Below, in pieces: positions 1 to 10,708 of a stretch of DNA of 64,000 nt (its first letter is position 1; the number at the start of each line of letters is the position of its first letter). The stretch covers positions 1-64,000 of the forward strand of contig MGWR01000021.1 of the NCBI GenBank assembly GCA_001801085.1, given 5' to 3'. The DNA is from Gallionellales bacterium GWA2_60_142. GTDB taxonomy: Bacteria; Pseudomonadota; Gammaproteobacteria; Burkholderiales; Gallionellaceae. Under the pieces are notes generated by a model that worked only from the letters and a program-made list of their open reading frames with translations, did no database searches and was not told the origin of the DNA. The translations under genes were made by a program, and so were the position numbers.

Positions 1-1
1 G

Positions 2-1162
<1,161 letters not shown>

Positions 1163-1219
1163 GGAAGAGTTCTACTTTCATTGATGAAGCGTAATTAAAC
1201 AGAAAGTCAGGGGATCAAC

Positions 1220-2386
1220 ATGAGCGTCCAGACTATTCGCATGGCGCAGTCGAGTGCTACGGAGGCTCGCCAGACAGTGCAGGAGTTTCACACGGCGGTG
1301 GCGCAGCCGGACATGGAGTTGGTGTTGTTCTTCTGCTCCAGCGAATATGACCTCGATATTCTGGCTGCGGAAATGAGCCGGCTGTTTGTCGGGGTTCAGG
1401 TGGTGGGCTGCACCACGGCTGGGGAAATCGGACCGGCCGGTTACCTCCAGCACAGCCTTTCTGGAGCGAGCTTCGCCGCGGGCAGTTGCGTGGCCGTCAG
1501 CGGACTGCTGGAACATTTGAACCAGTTCGATATCGCCCAAGGGCATGATTTTGCCCAAGCCCTGTTGCAGCGCCTCGAAAACAGAGCTCCGGGAGCAAAC
1601 GCGGACAACAGCTTCGCATTTATGCTGATCGACGGGATGTCGGTGCGAGAGGAGCCGGTGAGCCATGCATTGCAGTATGCCATTGGCCAGATCCCGTTGT
1701 TCGGCGGTTCGGCGGGAGACGACCAGAAATTCGTCGTGACCCATGTTTACAGCGAAGGACGCTTCCATTCCGATAGCGCCTTGCTCATCCTCATCAGCAC
1801 GACTCTGCCTTTCAGGATATTCAAGACCCAGCATTTTATTGCTACCGATGAGCGACTGGTGGTCACGGAAGCCGATCCGGCCAGGCGCATCGTCAAGGAG
1901 ATTAACGGACTGCCTGCGGCAGCGGAATACGCGAGACTTCTGGGTGTGGAAGAGCATGAGCTCAGCTCCATGCGCTTTGCCGCTTCGCCCGTGGTCGTGA
2001 TGATAGACGGCACGGACTATGTGCGCTCTATCCAGAAAGCCAATCCGGACGGCAGCCTGACTTTCTTTTGCGCCATCGAAGAAGGGCTGGTGCTCAGGGT
2101 GGCGCACGGCGTGGATATTGTGAATAACCTCAAGCAGGCTTTCGATCAGATACGGGCGGAGATCGGTTCGCCCCAACTAGTCCTCGGTTGCGACTGCGTC
2201 CTGCGCAATCTGGAAATTTCCCAGAACGGTTTGAAAGATAGCGTCGCGGAGATCTTTCGGCGCAACAATGCCATCGGCTTCAGCAGTTACGGTGAGCAGT
2301 TTCACGGTGTACACGTCAACCAGACCCTCACCGGGATTGCCATCGGCGCTGCCCCCGAGTCACCCCCGGAGGCGCATGATGCCTGA
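1220..2386 (+). CDS. FIST N/C domain sensory protein
   Basis: VQVVGCTTAGEIGPAGY and C-terminal FSSYGEQF pattern of FIST proteins. Confidence 0.85.
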   Translation: MSVQTIRMAQSSATEARQTVQEFHTAVAQPDMELVLFFCSSEYDLDILAAEMSRLFVGVQVVGCTTAGEIGPAGYLQHSLSGASFAAGSCVAVSGLLEHLNQFDIAQGHDFAQALLQRLENRAPGANADNSFAFMLIDGMSVREEPVSHALQYAIGQIPLFGGSAGDDQKFVVTHVYSEGRFHSDSALLILISTTLPFRIFKTQHFIATDERLVVTEADPARRIVKEINGLPAAAEYARLLGVEEHELSSMRFAASPVVVMIDGTDYVRSIQKANPDGSLTFFCAIEEGLVLRVAHGVDIVNNLKQAFDQIRAEIGSPQLVLGCDCVLRNLEISQNGLKDSVAEIFRRNNAIGFSSYGEQFHGVHVNQTLTGIAIGAAPESPPEAHDA

Positions 2387-3875
2387 GCAAGCGCAGCCGG
2401 ACGAGCGAGCGCTGCGAGTCGAAATCGCGCGGTTGAACAAGGTCATTCAGGCGCTGATGAATCGCGCCGAACGCAATGCCAGCGTTCAGGGATCGGACTT
2501 CAACCTGTTCCAGACCGCAATCACGCTGGAAGCCCAGGTGCGCCGTCGCACCGAGGAACTGGAAGCGGCGCGACTGGAAAACGAGAAGATCACCCGTGCC
2601 TTGCGTGAGAGCGAAAATCACCTTCGTTTGCTCATCGAAAACGCTCCCGTGAGCATTCACGAGATAGGCCTGGATGGCAGAGTAATCTCCATGAGTCGGG
2701 CGGGTCTGCTGATGCATGATTTTAAAGAGGAAGGCGAGGTACGAGGCACTTCATATCTGGACGGAGTCAGCGCAGCCGACCGGGAGCGTATAGCAAAACT
2801 GCTCGCCGAGGCTTGCGCCGACGTAGCTAGCCACTTCGAATTCACCGCCAGCGGCCCGCGCAGACGCATATTCAAATCGTGTTTTGTCCCAATCAAAAAC
2901 AAGCAGGGCGGCGTTGAAAAACTGATGGGAATAACCGAGGACATTACCAAGCGCCATGAGGCCGAGCAGAAGGTGCGCGGTTATGTTGCGGAGCTGACCC
3001 GCACCAACAGCGAGTTGAAGAACCTCAACGCCAGGCTGCTTCAGGTGCAAAGCCAGCTTTTGCAATCCGAGAAGATGGCATCTATCGGCATGCTGGCGGC
3101 AGGCGTCGCGCATGAGATCAACAATCCGATCGGCTACATCAAATCCAACATGCAGTCGCTGGATAAATATATCGACGACCTGCTGGGCGTGCTGAATGCC
3201 TACGAACAAGTCGAGGTAAAGCTTCCGGAACATCAGGAAGTCTTTCTGGAACTGCATAACCTGAAAGATCGAAACGGCTACGAATACGAGAAGCAGGATA
3301 TTCTGGAACTGCTGTCCGAGTCTCGCCAGGGACTGGAGCGGGTGACGAAAATCGTCCTCGATCTCAAGGATTTTTCCCGCGTGGAATCCTTGGACAAGTG
3401 GGGCTTGGACGATATCCTGAAAGGGATCGAAAGCACGCTGAATGTCATCTCGAACGAATTGAAATATTGCTGCGAGGTCAGGAAGGAATACGTTCCCCTG
3501 CCGCCTGTCGAGTGCGTGCTCCCCCTGTTGAATCAGGTATTCATGAATTTGCTGGTGAATGCATCCCAGGCCATCGAAACCAAAGGCGTCGTCACGATAC
3601 GAACCGGTACTGCTGGCGACAATGTCTGGATAGAAATCGCCGATACGGGCAAGGGCATTCCGCCGGAGAACCTCAAATCCATCTTCGATCCTTTCTTTAC
3701 CACCAAGCCGGTCGGCAAAGGCACAGGCTTGGGGTTGTCGGTTTCCTACAGCATCATCCAGCAGCATCACGGCCGGATCGAGGTCGAGAGTACGCCGGGA
3801 ACAGGAAGTATATTTCGGGTATGGCTGCCGATCAGGCAACCCGTGGGCAACGGTGTCGCTGTTGACGGCGCATGA
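2376..3875 (+). CDS. PAS-domain sensor histidine kinase
   Basis: PAS, HisKA box GVAHEINNPIGYIKSN, N box NLLVNASQAI, DTGKGIPPEN, GKGTGLGLSVSYSIIQQHHG; ATG at 2376 overlaps the FIST gene end by 11 bp. Confidence 0.9.
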   Translation: MMPEQAQPDERALRVEIARLNKVIQALMNRAERNASVQGSDFNLFQTAITLEAQVRRRTEELEAARLENEKITRALRESENHLRLLIENAPVSIHEIGLDGRVISMSRAGLLMHDFKEEGEVRGTSYLDGVSAADRERIAKLLAEACADVASHFEFTASGPRRRIFKSCFVPIKNKQGGVEKLMGITEDITKRHEAEQKVRGYVAELTRTNSELKNLNARLLQVQSQLLQSEKMASIGMLAAGVAHEINNPIGYIKSNMQSLDKYIDDLLGVLNAYEQVEVKLPEHQEVFLELHNLKDRNGYEYEKQDILELLSESRQGLERVTKIVLDLKDFSRVESLDKWGLDDILKGIESTLNVISNELKYCCEVRKEYVPLPPVECVLPLLNQVFMNLLVNASQAIETKGVVTIRTGTAGDNVWIEIADTGKGIPPENLKSIFDPFFTTKPVGKGTGLGLSVSYSIIQQHHGRIEVESTPGTGSIFRVWLPIRQPVGNGVAVDGA

Positions 3876-4056
3876 CGTGCGCCAAATCGTAGGATTGCCG
3901 AAGCGCGAGCGGGTTGACACCCGCAAGGGGTAGGCCGAGGTTGCCTCGAAGAGGTTCTCGTCCCCTGTGGGGATAAGGGGCTAAAGCCCCAACAACACAC
4001 GCTCTGCGGTTAGAGAAAGGCTGATCCGGCAAGGATTAATCAGTATCAGCAAACAA

Positions 4057-4088
4057 GAAAGCCCGGCATCGCCGGGCTTTCTTGTTAT
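4057..4088. terminator. Hairpin terminator AAAGCCCGGCATCGCCGGGCTTT
   Basis: Perfect GC-rich palindrome flanked by A/T runs; near-identical hairpins at about 10396 and 16779. Confidence 0.8.
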
Positions 4089-4106
4089 TTTCGGCAGGTC
4101 AGGCGC

Positions 4107-4646
4107 TTACTGCTGCCATGGCATTCTGGACCAGTTTCGAATCTCTGCGATTTCATCGGCCGACAAGTCCAGCGATGCCAGGAACTGTTCATGGACTGCG
4201 GGAGATGCCAGTTCAAACTCGGCATGCCAGCGATGCATGTCGGCATCGGACAATCCCGCATCCCTCATCAAAGTCCCCCAGGCATCTTTGTCCGCGACCT
4301 TCTCCGGAACGGAGAGTGATTCCTGCGCCAGCAACCGGGCCAGTATGATCTGCTGGTCGCGCAAGGCACGAATCTCGCCGTCGATTTCGAGCAGGCGCAC
4401 TTTCAATAGCTGCATGGAGGCAGACGAACGATCTCCCAGAATATCCTTGATCGCGGAGATCGAGATGCCTGCATCTCTGAGTGCCCGGATCGAGCGCAGT
4501 CTGTCCAGCTCATTCTGACCATACAGTCGATAGCCGCTTGCGCTCCGGCAGGCCGGGGACAACAGGCCTGCGGACTCGTAGTACAGCAGCGTCGCGCGAG
4601 ACAGCCCCGCTTGCGCGGCCAGTTGCCTGATCGTGTATGGATTCAT
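4107..4646 (-). CDS. MerR family transcriptional regulator
   Basis: N-terminal YTIRQLAAQAGLSRATLLYYESAGLLSPACRSASGYRLYGQNELDRL. Confidence 0.9.
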   Translation of the reverse strand: MNPYTIRQLAAQAGLSRATLLYYESAGLLSPACRSASGYRLYGQNELDRLRSIRALRDAGISISAIKDILGDRSSASMQLLKVRLLEIDGEIRALRDQQIILARLLAQESLSVPEKVADKDAWGTLMRDAGLSDADMHRWHAEFELASPAVHEQFLASLDLSADEIAEIRNWSRMPWQQ

Positions 4647-5056
4647 GGTAGCGGCGATACGTCGGGAGGCATGAAAGTTCCTTTGGCGGCCTTCGAGGTC
4701 AATAGTTCGTTCGAATAATACTGCCCGAGCAATTGTTGCGCGTCCTTGAACAGTTCACGGTTTTTCGATAAGTAGCCATCCCATGAGAGGCGGGTATCCG
4801 CCGCCCCCAGGCTCGCCATGATTCGCATCAATGCTTCGGAAAGCGTCCGGTTGTACTTGTCCGGCGCGCCGAGGTGGTTGGCGAATCGCTCGATGCCATC
4901 GCAGGTGAGCCGAATGGCTTGCGCCAGCGGATAGCGCTGAAGGTGTATCCATGCGATACGCACATGCCCCTCATGATTGAAGGCCGATGGCGGTGCGCTG
5001 CAGTCGTTGAAGGCAGACAAAAAATCGTCATCGGAAAGAATGGTGTTCGCGCTCAT
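4643..5056 (-). CDS. Conserved hypothetical protein, 137 aa
   Basis: 4-bp overlap with the downstream merR-like gene suggests co-translation. Confidence 0.75.
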   Translation of the reverse strand: MSANTILSDDDFLSAFNDCSAPPSAFNHEGHVRIAWIHLQRYPLAQAIRLTCDGIERFANHLGAPDKYNRTLSEALMRIMASLGAADTRLSWDGYLSKNRELFKDAQQLLGQYYSNELLTSKAAKGTFMPPDVSPLP

Positions 5057-5253
5057 GGCTTCTCCTTGTAAAAGTCGAAGCCTAAAGGTGTCAGTGATAG
5101 ACAGGTCAATAGTTCCTGAAACGAAAAGCCCGGCGATGCCGCAGCGGGGAAGAGGCGGGCGTCAACGTGAGTTCAATAAATGATTGCGGGAAAGCGGCGC
5201 AGATTTTAACCCAAGCCCGACCGGACATCGCGTGCCGGAGATATCTCGACGTG

Positions 5254-6141
5254 CTACTTCCCGCGAGGTTTCCCCCGGTTTGGAGGGCGCTCCGGTTTGG
5301 ATGCTTGGGGTCGTTGTCCCTGCAGGCGTTCCTTGAGCACTTGCATGAGATCGATCACGTTGCTTTCGGCTTCAACCGCTTCGGGTTCCTCAGGGGCCGG
5401 CAGCACATCGGTGCCGGCCTTGAGTTTCGCTTCGATGCGCTGCATCAGATCCCGGGTGTGCCGGTCGCTCAAAAGTTCGCTGTCGAATCGTTTGCGCATA
5501 GCCTTGCCGATGGCGGCGCGCATGCGCTCGACGAGCGCTTTATCGGCGGGCTGCCGCTTGGGCAGGCCGACTTGCTCGGGCGTGCGCAGTTCGTCGTGGA
5601 AGCGCAGCGTCTCCGCCCTCAGGATGCCGCGCTCGGCGATGATCGCCACCAGATAATCCTTGCCGTGCATCACGAAGCTGGCGATGCCGACCCGCTGCTC
5701 GTCTTCCATGCTCTTGGCCAGCAGGCGGTAGGCCTTGGTCGTATCGCTGTCGGGCACCAGAAAATAGGCGCGTTCGAAATAGACCGGATTGATCGAGCTT
5801 AAGGGCACGAACCGTTTTAGATCGATCTCACGCGACTTCTTCGGCTCCAGCGCTTCCAGCTCCTCGTCTTCGACCACCACATAGTGATACTTCTCGATCT
5901 CGTAACTGCGCACGATGTCGTCGCGCTCCAACGGCTGCCTGTCGTTCTCGCTGAAGAACTGCCGCTTGAGCAGCATCCCGTTGGCATCCACCATCTTCAG
6001 CGCGATCTTGCCGCGATGCGCGGGGAACAGGCTTACCGGAAGGCTCACCAGCCCGAACGCGATGATCCCCGACCAGATGGCGTGCGGCTGTTCCTGTTCC
6101 AGGTCTTCTTTCTCAACTTGATTCGTGTCGTCGTCTTTCAT
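5254..6141 (-). CDS. ku: Ku protein (NHEJ), paralog 1
   Basis: AIWSGIIAFGLVSLPVSLFPA...ELEALEPKKSREIDLKRFV, basic C-terminus; beside ku2 and ligD. Confidence 0.93.
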   Translation of the reverse strand: MKDDDTNQVEKEDLEQEQPHAIWSGIIAFGLVSLPVSLFPAHRGKIALKMVDANGMLLKRQFFSENDRQPLERDDIVRSYEIEKYHYVVVEDEELEALEPKKSREIDLKRFVPLSSINPVYFERAYFLVPDSDTTKAYRLLAKSMEDEQRVGIASFVMHGKDYLVAIIAERGILRAETLRFHDELRTPEQVGLPKRQPADKALVERMRAAIGKAMRKRFDSELLSDRHTRDLMQRIEAKLKAGTDVLPAPEEPEAVEAESNVIDLMQVLKERLQGQRPQASKPERPPNRGKPRGK

Positions 6142-6149
6142 AGCTCACC

Positions 6150-6926
6150 TCATGCGTGTTTGCGTACCTGGCGGATGCTGGCCTCCAGCGCCTGCGCCAC
6201 ATCCATGCCGCGTTCGTGTTGCGGCGGCACCAGCGTGCGCACCTGTTTGCCCTGCGCCTTGGCATCCAGCATTGTCAGCACGCGCTCGCGGAACTCGTCG
6301 TGATATTCCTGCGGCTCGAAATCCGCCTCCAGCATCTCGATCAACTGCCGCGCCATGCCCAGCTCGCGCGGGTCCAGCGGCGGCCCCTCGGGAGCGGCGA
6401 GCGATTCCACCGGAATCACTTCTTCCGTGTGGTGCAGCGACATCAGCATCGGATAGCCCTGATACAACTGCAGCGCGCCGACATAGGACTTGTTGCGCAT
6501 CACCCAGCGCGCCAGCCCTTCCACCTGCATGGACTCCAGCGCATCGGCCAGTGCTGCGAATTCCGCGCTGTCTTCATCCGGCCCGAGGTAATAGGGGCGG
6601 TTGTACCAGCGGTGGTCGATCACTTGGTGCGGCAGGAAGCCGAGGATCTCGATATCGCGCGAGGGCTCCGGTTCCAGCGCCTCCAGCTCCGACGGGTTCA
6701 GCAATACCCGCTCGCCGGATTCGGTGATGTAGGCGCGTCCTGTGTTGGCATAAGGCACCACCTCGTCGGTCTCCGGATTGACGAAGAATTGATGCACCGG
6801 CTCCAGATCGCCGCGGTGCAGCAGCCGGAAATGCACGTTGCGATCTTCGATGGCACCGTACAACTTCACCGGCACCCGGATCGCATCGAAATGAATCACC
6901 CCTTTCCACATTGCGCGGATAGTCAT
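6150..6926 (-). CDS. ku: Ku protein (NHEJ), paralog 2
   Basis: MTIRAMWKGVIHFDAIRVPVKLYGAIEDRNVHFRLLHR; ATG at 6926 preferred over the longer ORF. Confidence 0.93.
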   Translation of the reverse strand: MTIRAMWKGVIHFDAIRVPVKLYGAIEDRNVHFRLLHRGDLEPVHQFFVNPETDEVVPYANTGRAYITESGERVLLNPSELEALEPEPSRDIEILGFLPHQVIDHRWYNRPYYLGPDEDSAEFAALADALESMQVEGLARWVMRNKSYVGALQLYQGYPMLMSLHHTEEVIPVESLAAPEGPPLDPRELGMARQLIEMLEADFEPQEYHDEFRERVLTMLDAKAQGKQVRTLVPPQHERGMDVAQALEASIRQVRKHA

Positions 6927-6955
6927 CTTGCGCCTCCTCCATTTTGAAAAACGTA

Positions 6956-7029
6956 AGTAGGGTGGGCACGCTTGTGCCCACGCGGTTAACAACGAATTTC
7001 AGCGTGAGCACAAACGTGCCCACCCTACT
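6956..7029. repeat. 74-bp inverted-repeat element AGTAGGGTGGGCACG...CGTGCCCACCCTACT
   Basis: Terminal arms are reverse complements; lies between ku2 and ligD and contains the ligD stop codon. Confidence 0.85.
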
Positions 7030-9559
7030 GTCCTGCTTTGAGCATGGCCGCACTCAACGGCACCGCCGCCTCGAAAAATCCATCCCACGGGTCCACCTTC
7101 AGCGCCCCGAGTCGGCGCTGCAGCGTCTCCACCGTGTAGTGATCGGAACGCACCGCGGGGCCGAGTTCGTCCCAGCGCAGCGGCACCGCCACCGGCGCAC
7201 CGGGGCGGGCGCGGGCCGAGTAGCTGGCGATGGCGGTCGAGCCGCGCGCGTTGCGCAGATAGTCGATAAATATCCTGCCGTGCCGTTTCGCCAGGCTCAT
7301 ATGGGTGGTGAGCAGCTGCGGCTCGTCCCTCGCATGCAGTTCAGATACCGCACGTGCGAACGACTTCACCGATTCCCAGTCCGCTTGTGGGTGCAGCGGC
7401 ACCACCAGATGCAGCCCCTTGCCGCCGGTGGTGCGCGGGAAGGCCGTCAAGCCCAATCCATGCAGGCGCTCGCGCAGTTCGCGTGCAGTGCGCAGCACCT
7501 CTGGCCAGGCCACTTCGGGCGCAGGATCGAGGTCGAACACCAGCAGGTCTGGGTGCTCGATGTCTTCCACCCGGCAACCCCAAACGTGAAACTCCAGCAC
7601 CCCGTGCTGCACCAGCGTCAGGATGTCGGTCAGCGAGCGCACGTAGACGTAGTCGCGCACTTCATCTTTTTCGAGGATCGCGATGCGCGGCACCGAGCGC
7701 GCCTGGCTCTTGACCAGATGCTTCTGGTAGAAGCAGGCCTCGCGTCCCTCGGGGCAGCGCAGCAGCACCAGTGGGCGATGTGCGAGATAAGGCAGGGCCC
7801 ATTCGTGGATGGACTCGTAATAGCGGGCCAGCGCCAGTTTGGTCACGCCGAGTTCCGGGTAGAGGATACGCTCGGGGTGTGTGAGTGAGGTTGCCGCGAT
7901 CTTCACCGCGCCGGCTGTCGCATGCCGCATGGGGCGGGCGGGACTCGCGGGCGCAGCCTCTTCCAGATTCGCGTCGGACGACTTCACCTGCTCCGGCTCC
8001 ACGTCTTCGCGTATGCCCAGAAAACTCGGCTGACGCAGCAGCCCCTCGCGCGTGCGTTCGGCGTACTGGACCGCGACCACCAGCGCGGGCTGCACCCAGT
8101 GCACACCGCGCGCACCTAAGTTGCTTGAATGGGGCAGCGATGCCGAGGGGGCAAAAGGCGATTCGGCGATCTCCTGTTTCTGCAGCAGCGCGTGCAACTG
8201 TTCGAGCTGGCGGTTGCTGAAGCCGGTGCCCAGCCGCCCCGCATATTCCAGCCGCCCATCGCGATAGCTGCCGAGCAGCAAGGCGCCGAAGCCGCTACGC
8301 GCGCCGGCGGGCGGCGTATAACCGCCGACCACGAACTCGGCGTGCTGCTGCGAGCATTTCACCTTCTGCCACAGCGTGCTGCGGCCGCTGCGATAGGGCG
8401 CATCGGCCCGCTTGGAGATGATGCCTTCCAGCCCGAGCGTGCAGGCCTGCTCGAAGAAGTCCGGCCCCTGTCCCTGCATATGATCCGAATAACGCACGAC
8501 ACCACCGGCTTCGTAACCCGCCGCCTGCAGCAACTGCAGCAATGCCTGCTTGCGTGCCAGCAACGGCAGCGCGGAAAGGTCATGCCCATCCAGATACACC
8601 AGATCGAAGGCCTGATAGCTCAACTGTGCGGTCTGCTTGCGGCTCAGCGCCTCTTGCAGTTCGCGGAAACTGCTCGCGCCGCCCGCGGTGAGAGCTACCA
8701 GCTCGCCATCGAGGATGGCCTGCTGCACCGGCAACGTTTCCAGTTGATGTGCCAAGACGCGCAAGCGCGCTGTCCAGTCGAGACCGTTGCGCGTCATTAG
8801 GCGCGCCTTGCTGTGCTCGATGTGCGCCACGATGCGATAACCGTCGAACTTGATCTCGTGCAGCCAGGCGCTGCCCTTCGGCGCGCGTTCAACGGCGGTG
8901 GCAAGCTGCGGCGACAGGAGGGCGGGGGCGGGGGCCGGAAGAGCGTCGTGGAGTTCTGCTGCGACGGGCGGCGCAGGGCGAGAAGGCGGTCCGGCTTCGT
9001 GGTCTGGCTGGTTCGCGGCGATCTCCTCCATGCTGCGGCCGCTGCGTACGCTCAGGTCGTCGGGATGCAGATCGTGTTGCGGATGGTCGGTGCGCTTGAT
9101 CAGCAGCCACTGCTTGTCGCTTCCGCGACCGGCCCACTTGCGCATGCGCACCAGCGTCCAGGCCCCCTTGAGTTTCGTGCCGGTGAGGATGAAGTCGATC
9201 TGCTCGTCGTCGTTGCGGCCATCGGCTTGCCACCGGCCCGCATCCCACAGCATCACCGTCCCACCGCCGTATTCGCCCTTGGGGATGGTGCCCTCGAACT
9301 CGCCGTATGCAAGCGGGTGATCCTCCACGCCGATTGCGAGGCGCTTCTCGCCGCGCTCCAGCGGCGCTCCCTTAGGTAGCGCCCAACTGCGCAGCACCCC
9401 GTCTTGCTCGATGCGCAGATCGAAATGCAGACGCCGCGCGGCATGTTTATGCATCACATAGAGATGTCCGGACTGCACCGCCGGCTCCGCGCCAGCCGGT
9501 TCGGGGCTGCGGCGGAAGTCGCGCTTGCGCTTGTATTCGTTGATGGAGGGAGTGGCCAT
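7025..9559 (-). CDS. ligD: Multifunctional DNA ligase D (phosphoesterase-ligase-polymerase)
   Basis: N-terminal PE domain (RRLHFDLRIEQDGVLRSWALPKG), ligase motif EIKFDGYR, C-terminal primase-polymerase (LVFDLDPAP, FPRTTGGKGLHLVVPL). Confidence 0.95.
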   Translation of the reverse strand: MATPSINEYKRKRDFRRSPEPAGAEPAVQSGHLYVMHKHAARRLHFDLRIEQDGVLRSWALPKGAPLERGEKRLAIGVEDHPLAYGEFEGTIPKGEYGGGTVMLWDAGRWQADGRNDDEQIDFILTGTKLKGAWTLVRMRKWAGRGSDKQWLLIKRTDHPQHDLHPDDLSVRSGRSMEEIAANQPDHEAGPPSRPAPPVAAELHDALPAPAPALLSPQLATAVERAPKGSAWLHEIKFDGYRIVAHIEHSKARLMTRNGLDWTARLRVLAHQLETLPVQQAILDGELVALTAGGASSFRELQEALSRKQTAQLSYQAFDLVYLDGHDLSALPLLARKQALLQLLQAAGYEAGGVVRYSDHMQGQGPDFFEQACTLGLEGIISKRADAPYRSGRSTLWQKVKCSQQHAEFVVGGYTPPAGARSGFGALLLGSYRDGRLEYAGRLGTGFSNRQLEQLHALLQKQEIAESPFAPSASLPHSSNLGARGVHWVQPALVVAVQYAERTREGLLRQPSFLGIREDVEPEQVKSSDANLEEAAPASPARPMRHATAGAVKIAATSLTHPERILYPELGVTKLALARYYESIHEWALPYLAHRPLVLLRCPEGREACFYQKHLVKSQARSVPRIAILEKDEVRDYVYVRSLTDILTLVQHGVLEFHVWGCRVEDIEHPDLLVFDLDPAPEVAWPEVLRTARELRERLHGLGLTAFPRTTGGKGLHLVVPLHPQADWESVKSFARAVSELHARDEPQLLTTHMSLAKRHGRIFIDYLRNARGSTAIASYSARARPGAPVAVPLRWDELGPAVRSDHYTVETLQRRLGALKVDPWDGFFEAAVPLSAAMLKAGQ

Positions 9560-9729
9560 CGTCATCCGCCTTTCAAGCCTAGACAACATGAACTGGATGC
9601 ACATTGAACCGCGCTGACCGTGCGCTGTATATAAGGGGAATTGTGTAGAGCGACTTGGCGGGTTCGCCAGTTTGTCGAAGGGTGTTGTACTGATTGACAA
9701 CATGTTGCGCTGTTGTTATTGTCTCCAAC

Positions 9730-10026
9730 ATGAAAGCCCGCGAATTATTCAACCGCCGCGTGCCTGTCGCGGAACAGGCGTTTGCGGAACTGGTGCTATG
9801 GGAAGTGCCCGAGCCGCTTTCCGGCAGCAAGCATTGCTGCAAGTACCGGCTGGCGTTCGTGGCTGCGGGGGAGTGTGTGCTGCGTTACGACAACGAGGCG
9901 GGCAAGGGCGACCACAAGCATGAAGGCGGCAAGGAGGTGAAATACCGTTTCGTTTCGGTCGACCAATTGGTGGCGGATTTTTTCGAGGATGTGAAGAGGT
10001 GGCGCGATGAAAACAGTAACGATTGA
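9730..10026 (+). CDS. TumE-like toxin (DUF6516 family)
   Basis: FNRRVPVAEQAFAELVLWEVPEPLSGSKHCCKYRLAFV..GECVLRYDNE.GKGDHKH; overlaps the following HTH gene. Confidence 0.75.
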   Translation: MKARELFNRRVPVAEQAFAELVLWEVPEPLSGSKHCCKYRLAFVAAGECVLRYDNEAGKGDHKHEGGKEVKYRFVSVDQLVADFFEDVKRWRDENSND

Positions 10027-10351
10027 TATCCGGCCTCTGGCCGACACGCTGGGCGACTTCACCCAGACATGGAAGGGCGGCAAGGCTACTGCGCCGCGCA
10101 TCAGCTTCGAATCGCCCGAGCTGCTGTTCAAGACATTGTCCGGCAAACGCTGGGAGCTGCTGAATGCGATGACGGGCGCGGGAGCCATGTCCATCCGCGA
10201 AGCCGCGCGGCGCGTGGAGCGCGACGTCAAGGCCGTGCACGGCGACGTGACCGTATTGCTTAATGCCGGGCTGTTGTCGAAAACGGACGACGGCATGATC
10301 GTATTCCCTTACGACGCCATCCATGTGGACTTCATGCTCAAGGCTGCGTGA
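10007..10351 (+). CDS. TumA/HVO_A0114-like HTH antitoxin
   Basis: Overlaps the putative toxin; SIREAARRVERDVKAVHGDVTVLLNAGLL HTH; ends IHVDFMLKAA. Confidence 0.75.
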   Translation: MKTVTIDIRPLADTLGDFTQTWKGGKATAPRISFESPELLFKTLSGKRWELLNAMTGAGAMSIREAARRVERDVKAVHGDVTVLLNAGLLSKTDDGMIVFPYDAIHVDFMLKAA

Positions 10352-10393
10352 TGCGGTTCGAGTAGGTCTGATCGCCGTGTCGAAGATTGGAAT

Positions 10394-10425
10394 GAGAAAG
10401 CCCGGCATCGCCGGGCTTTTTGCTA
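10394..10425. terminator. Hairpin terminator AAAGCCCGGCATCGCCGGGCTTTTT
   Basis: Perfect palindrome plus T-run downstream of the tumA-like gene. Confidence 0.85.
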
Positions 10426-10492
10426 TCTGCTGCTTCCGTGAGACGAGAACCGTGGGGCCGTCTTCTATCGTTGCTTTCGCCGACATCGGCGT

Positions 10493-10642
10493 TTAGTGAT
10501 GAGTGGGATCGGGAGTAATCAGCGGCTGAACATCGTGCATATGCTTCTTCGCACGTTTGGCCATCTTTTTCTCCTTCGGCGTCATCATAGGCTCCTTTTT
10601 CATGTCTCTGTCCCGGTTGGTGTGATGTGATGATTTGGGCAT
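10493..10642 (-). CDS. Small basic protein, 49 aa (absent from ORF track)
   Basis: MPKSSHHTNRDRDMKKEPMMTPKEKKMAKRAKKHMHDVQPLITPDPTHH*, preceded by AAGGAG 7 nt before the ATG. Confidence 0.6.
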   Translation of the reverse strand: MPKSSHHTNRDRDMKKEPMMTPKEKKMAKRAKKHMHDVQPLITPDPTHH

Positions 10643-10708
10643 GATTGAACTCCTTATATCGATTAAGGAAGTACCATGCTACTCCAATAAATTAGCCTTG
10701 TGCGGATC

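Noticed and set aside
3880-4040. Short palindromic stretches (GGGGCTAAAGCCCC etc.) after the histidine kinase gene
   Set aside because: Looks like generic REP-type/terminator DNA; no second copy in the window to define an element.
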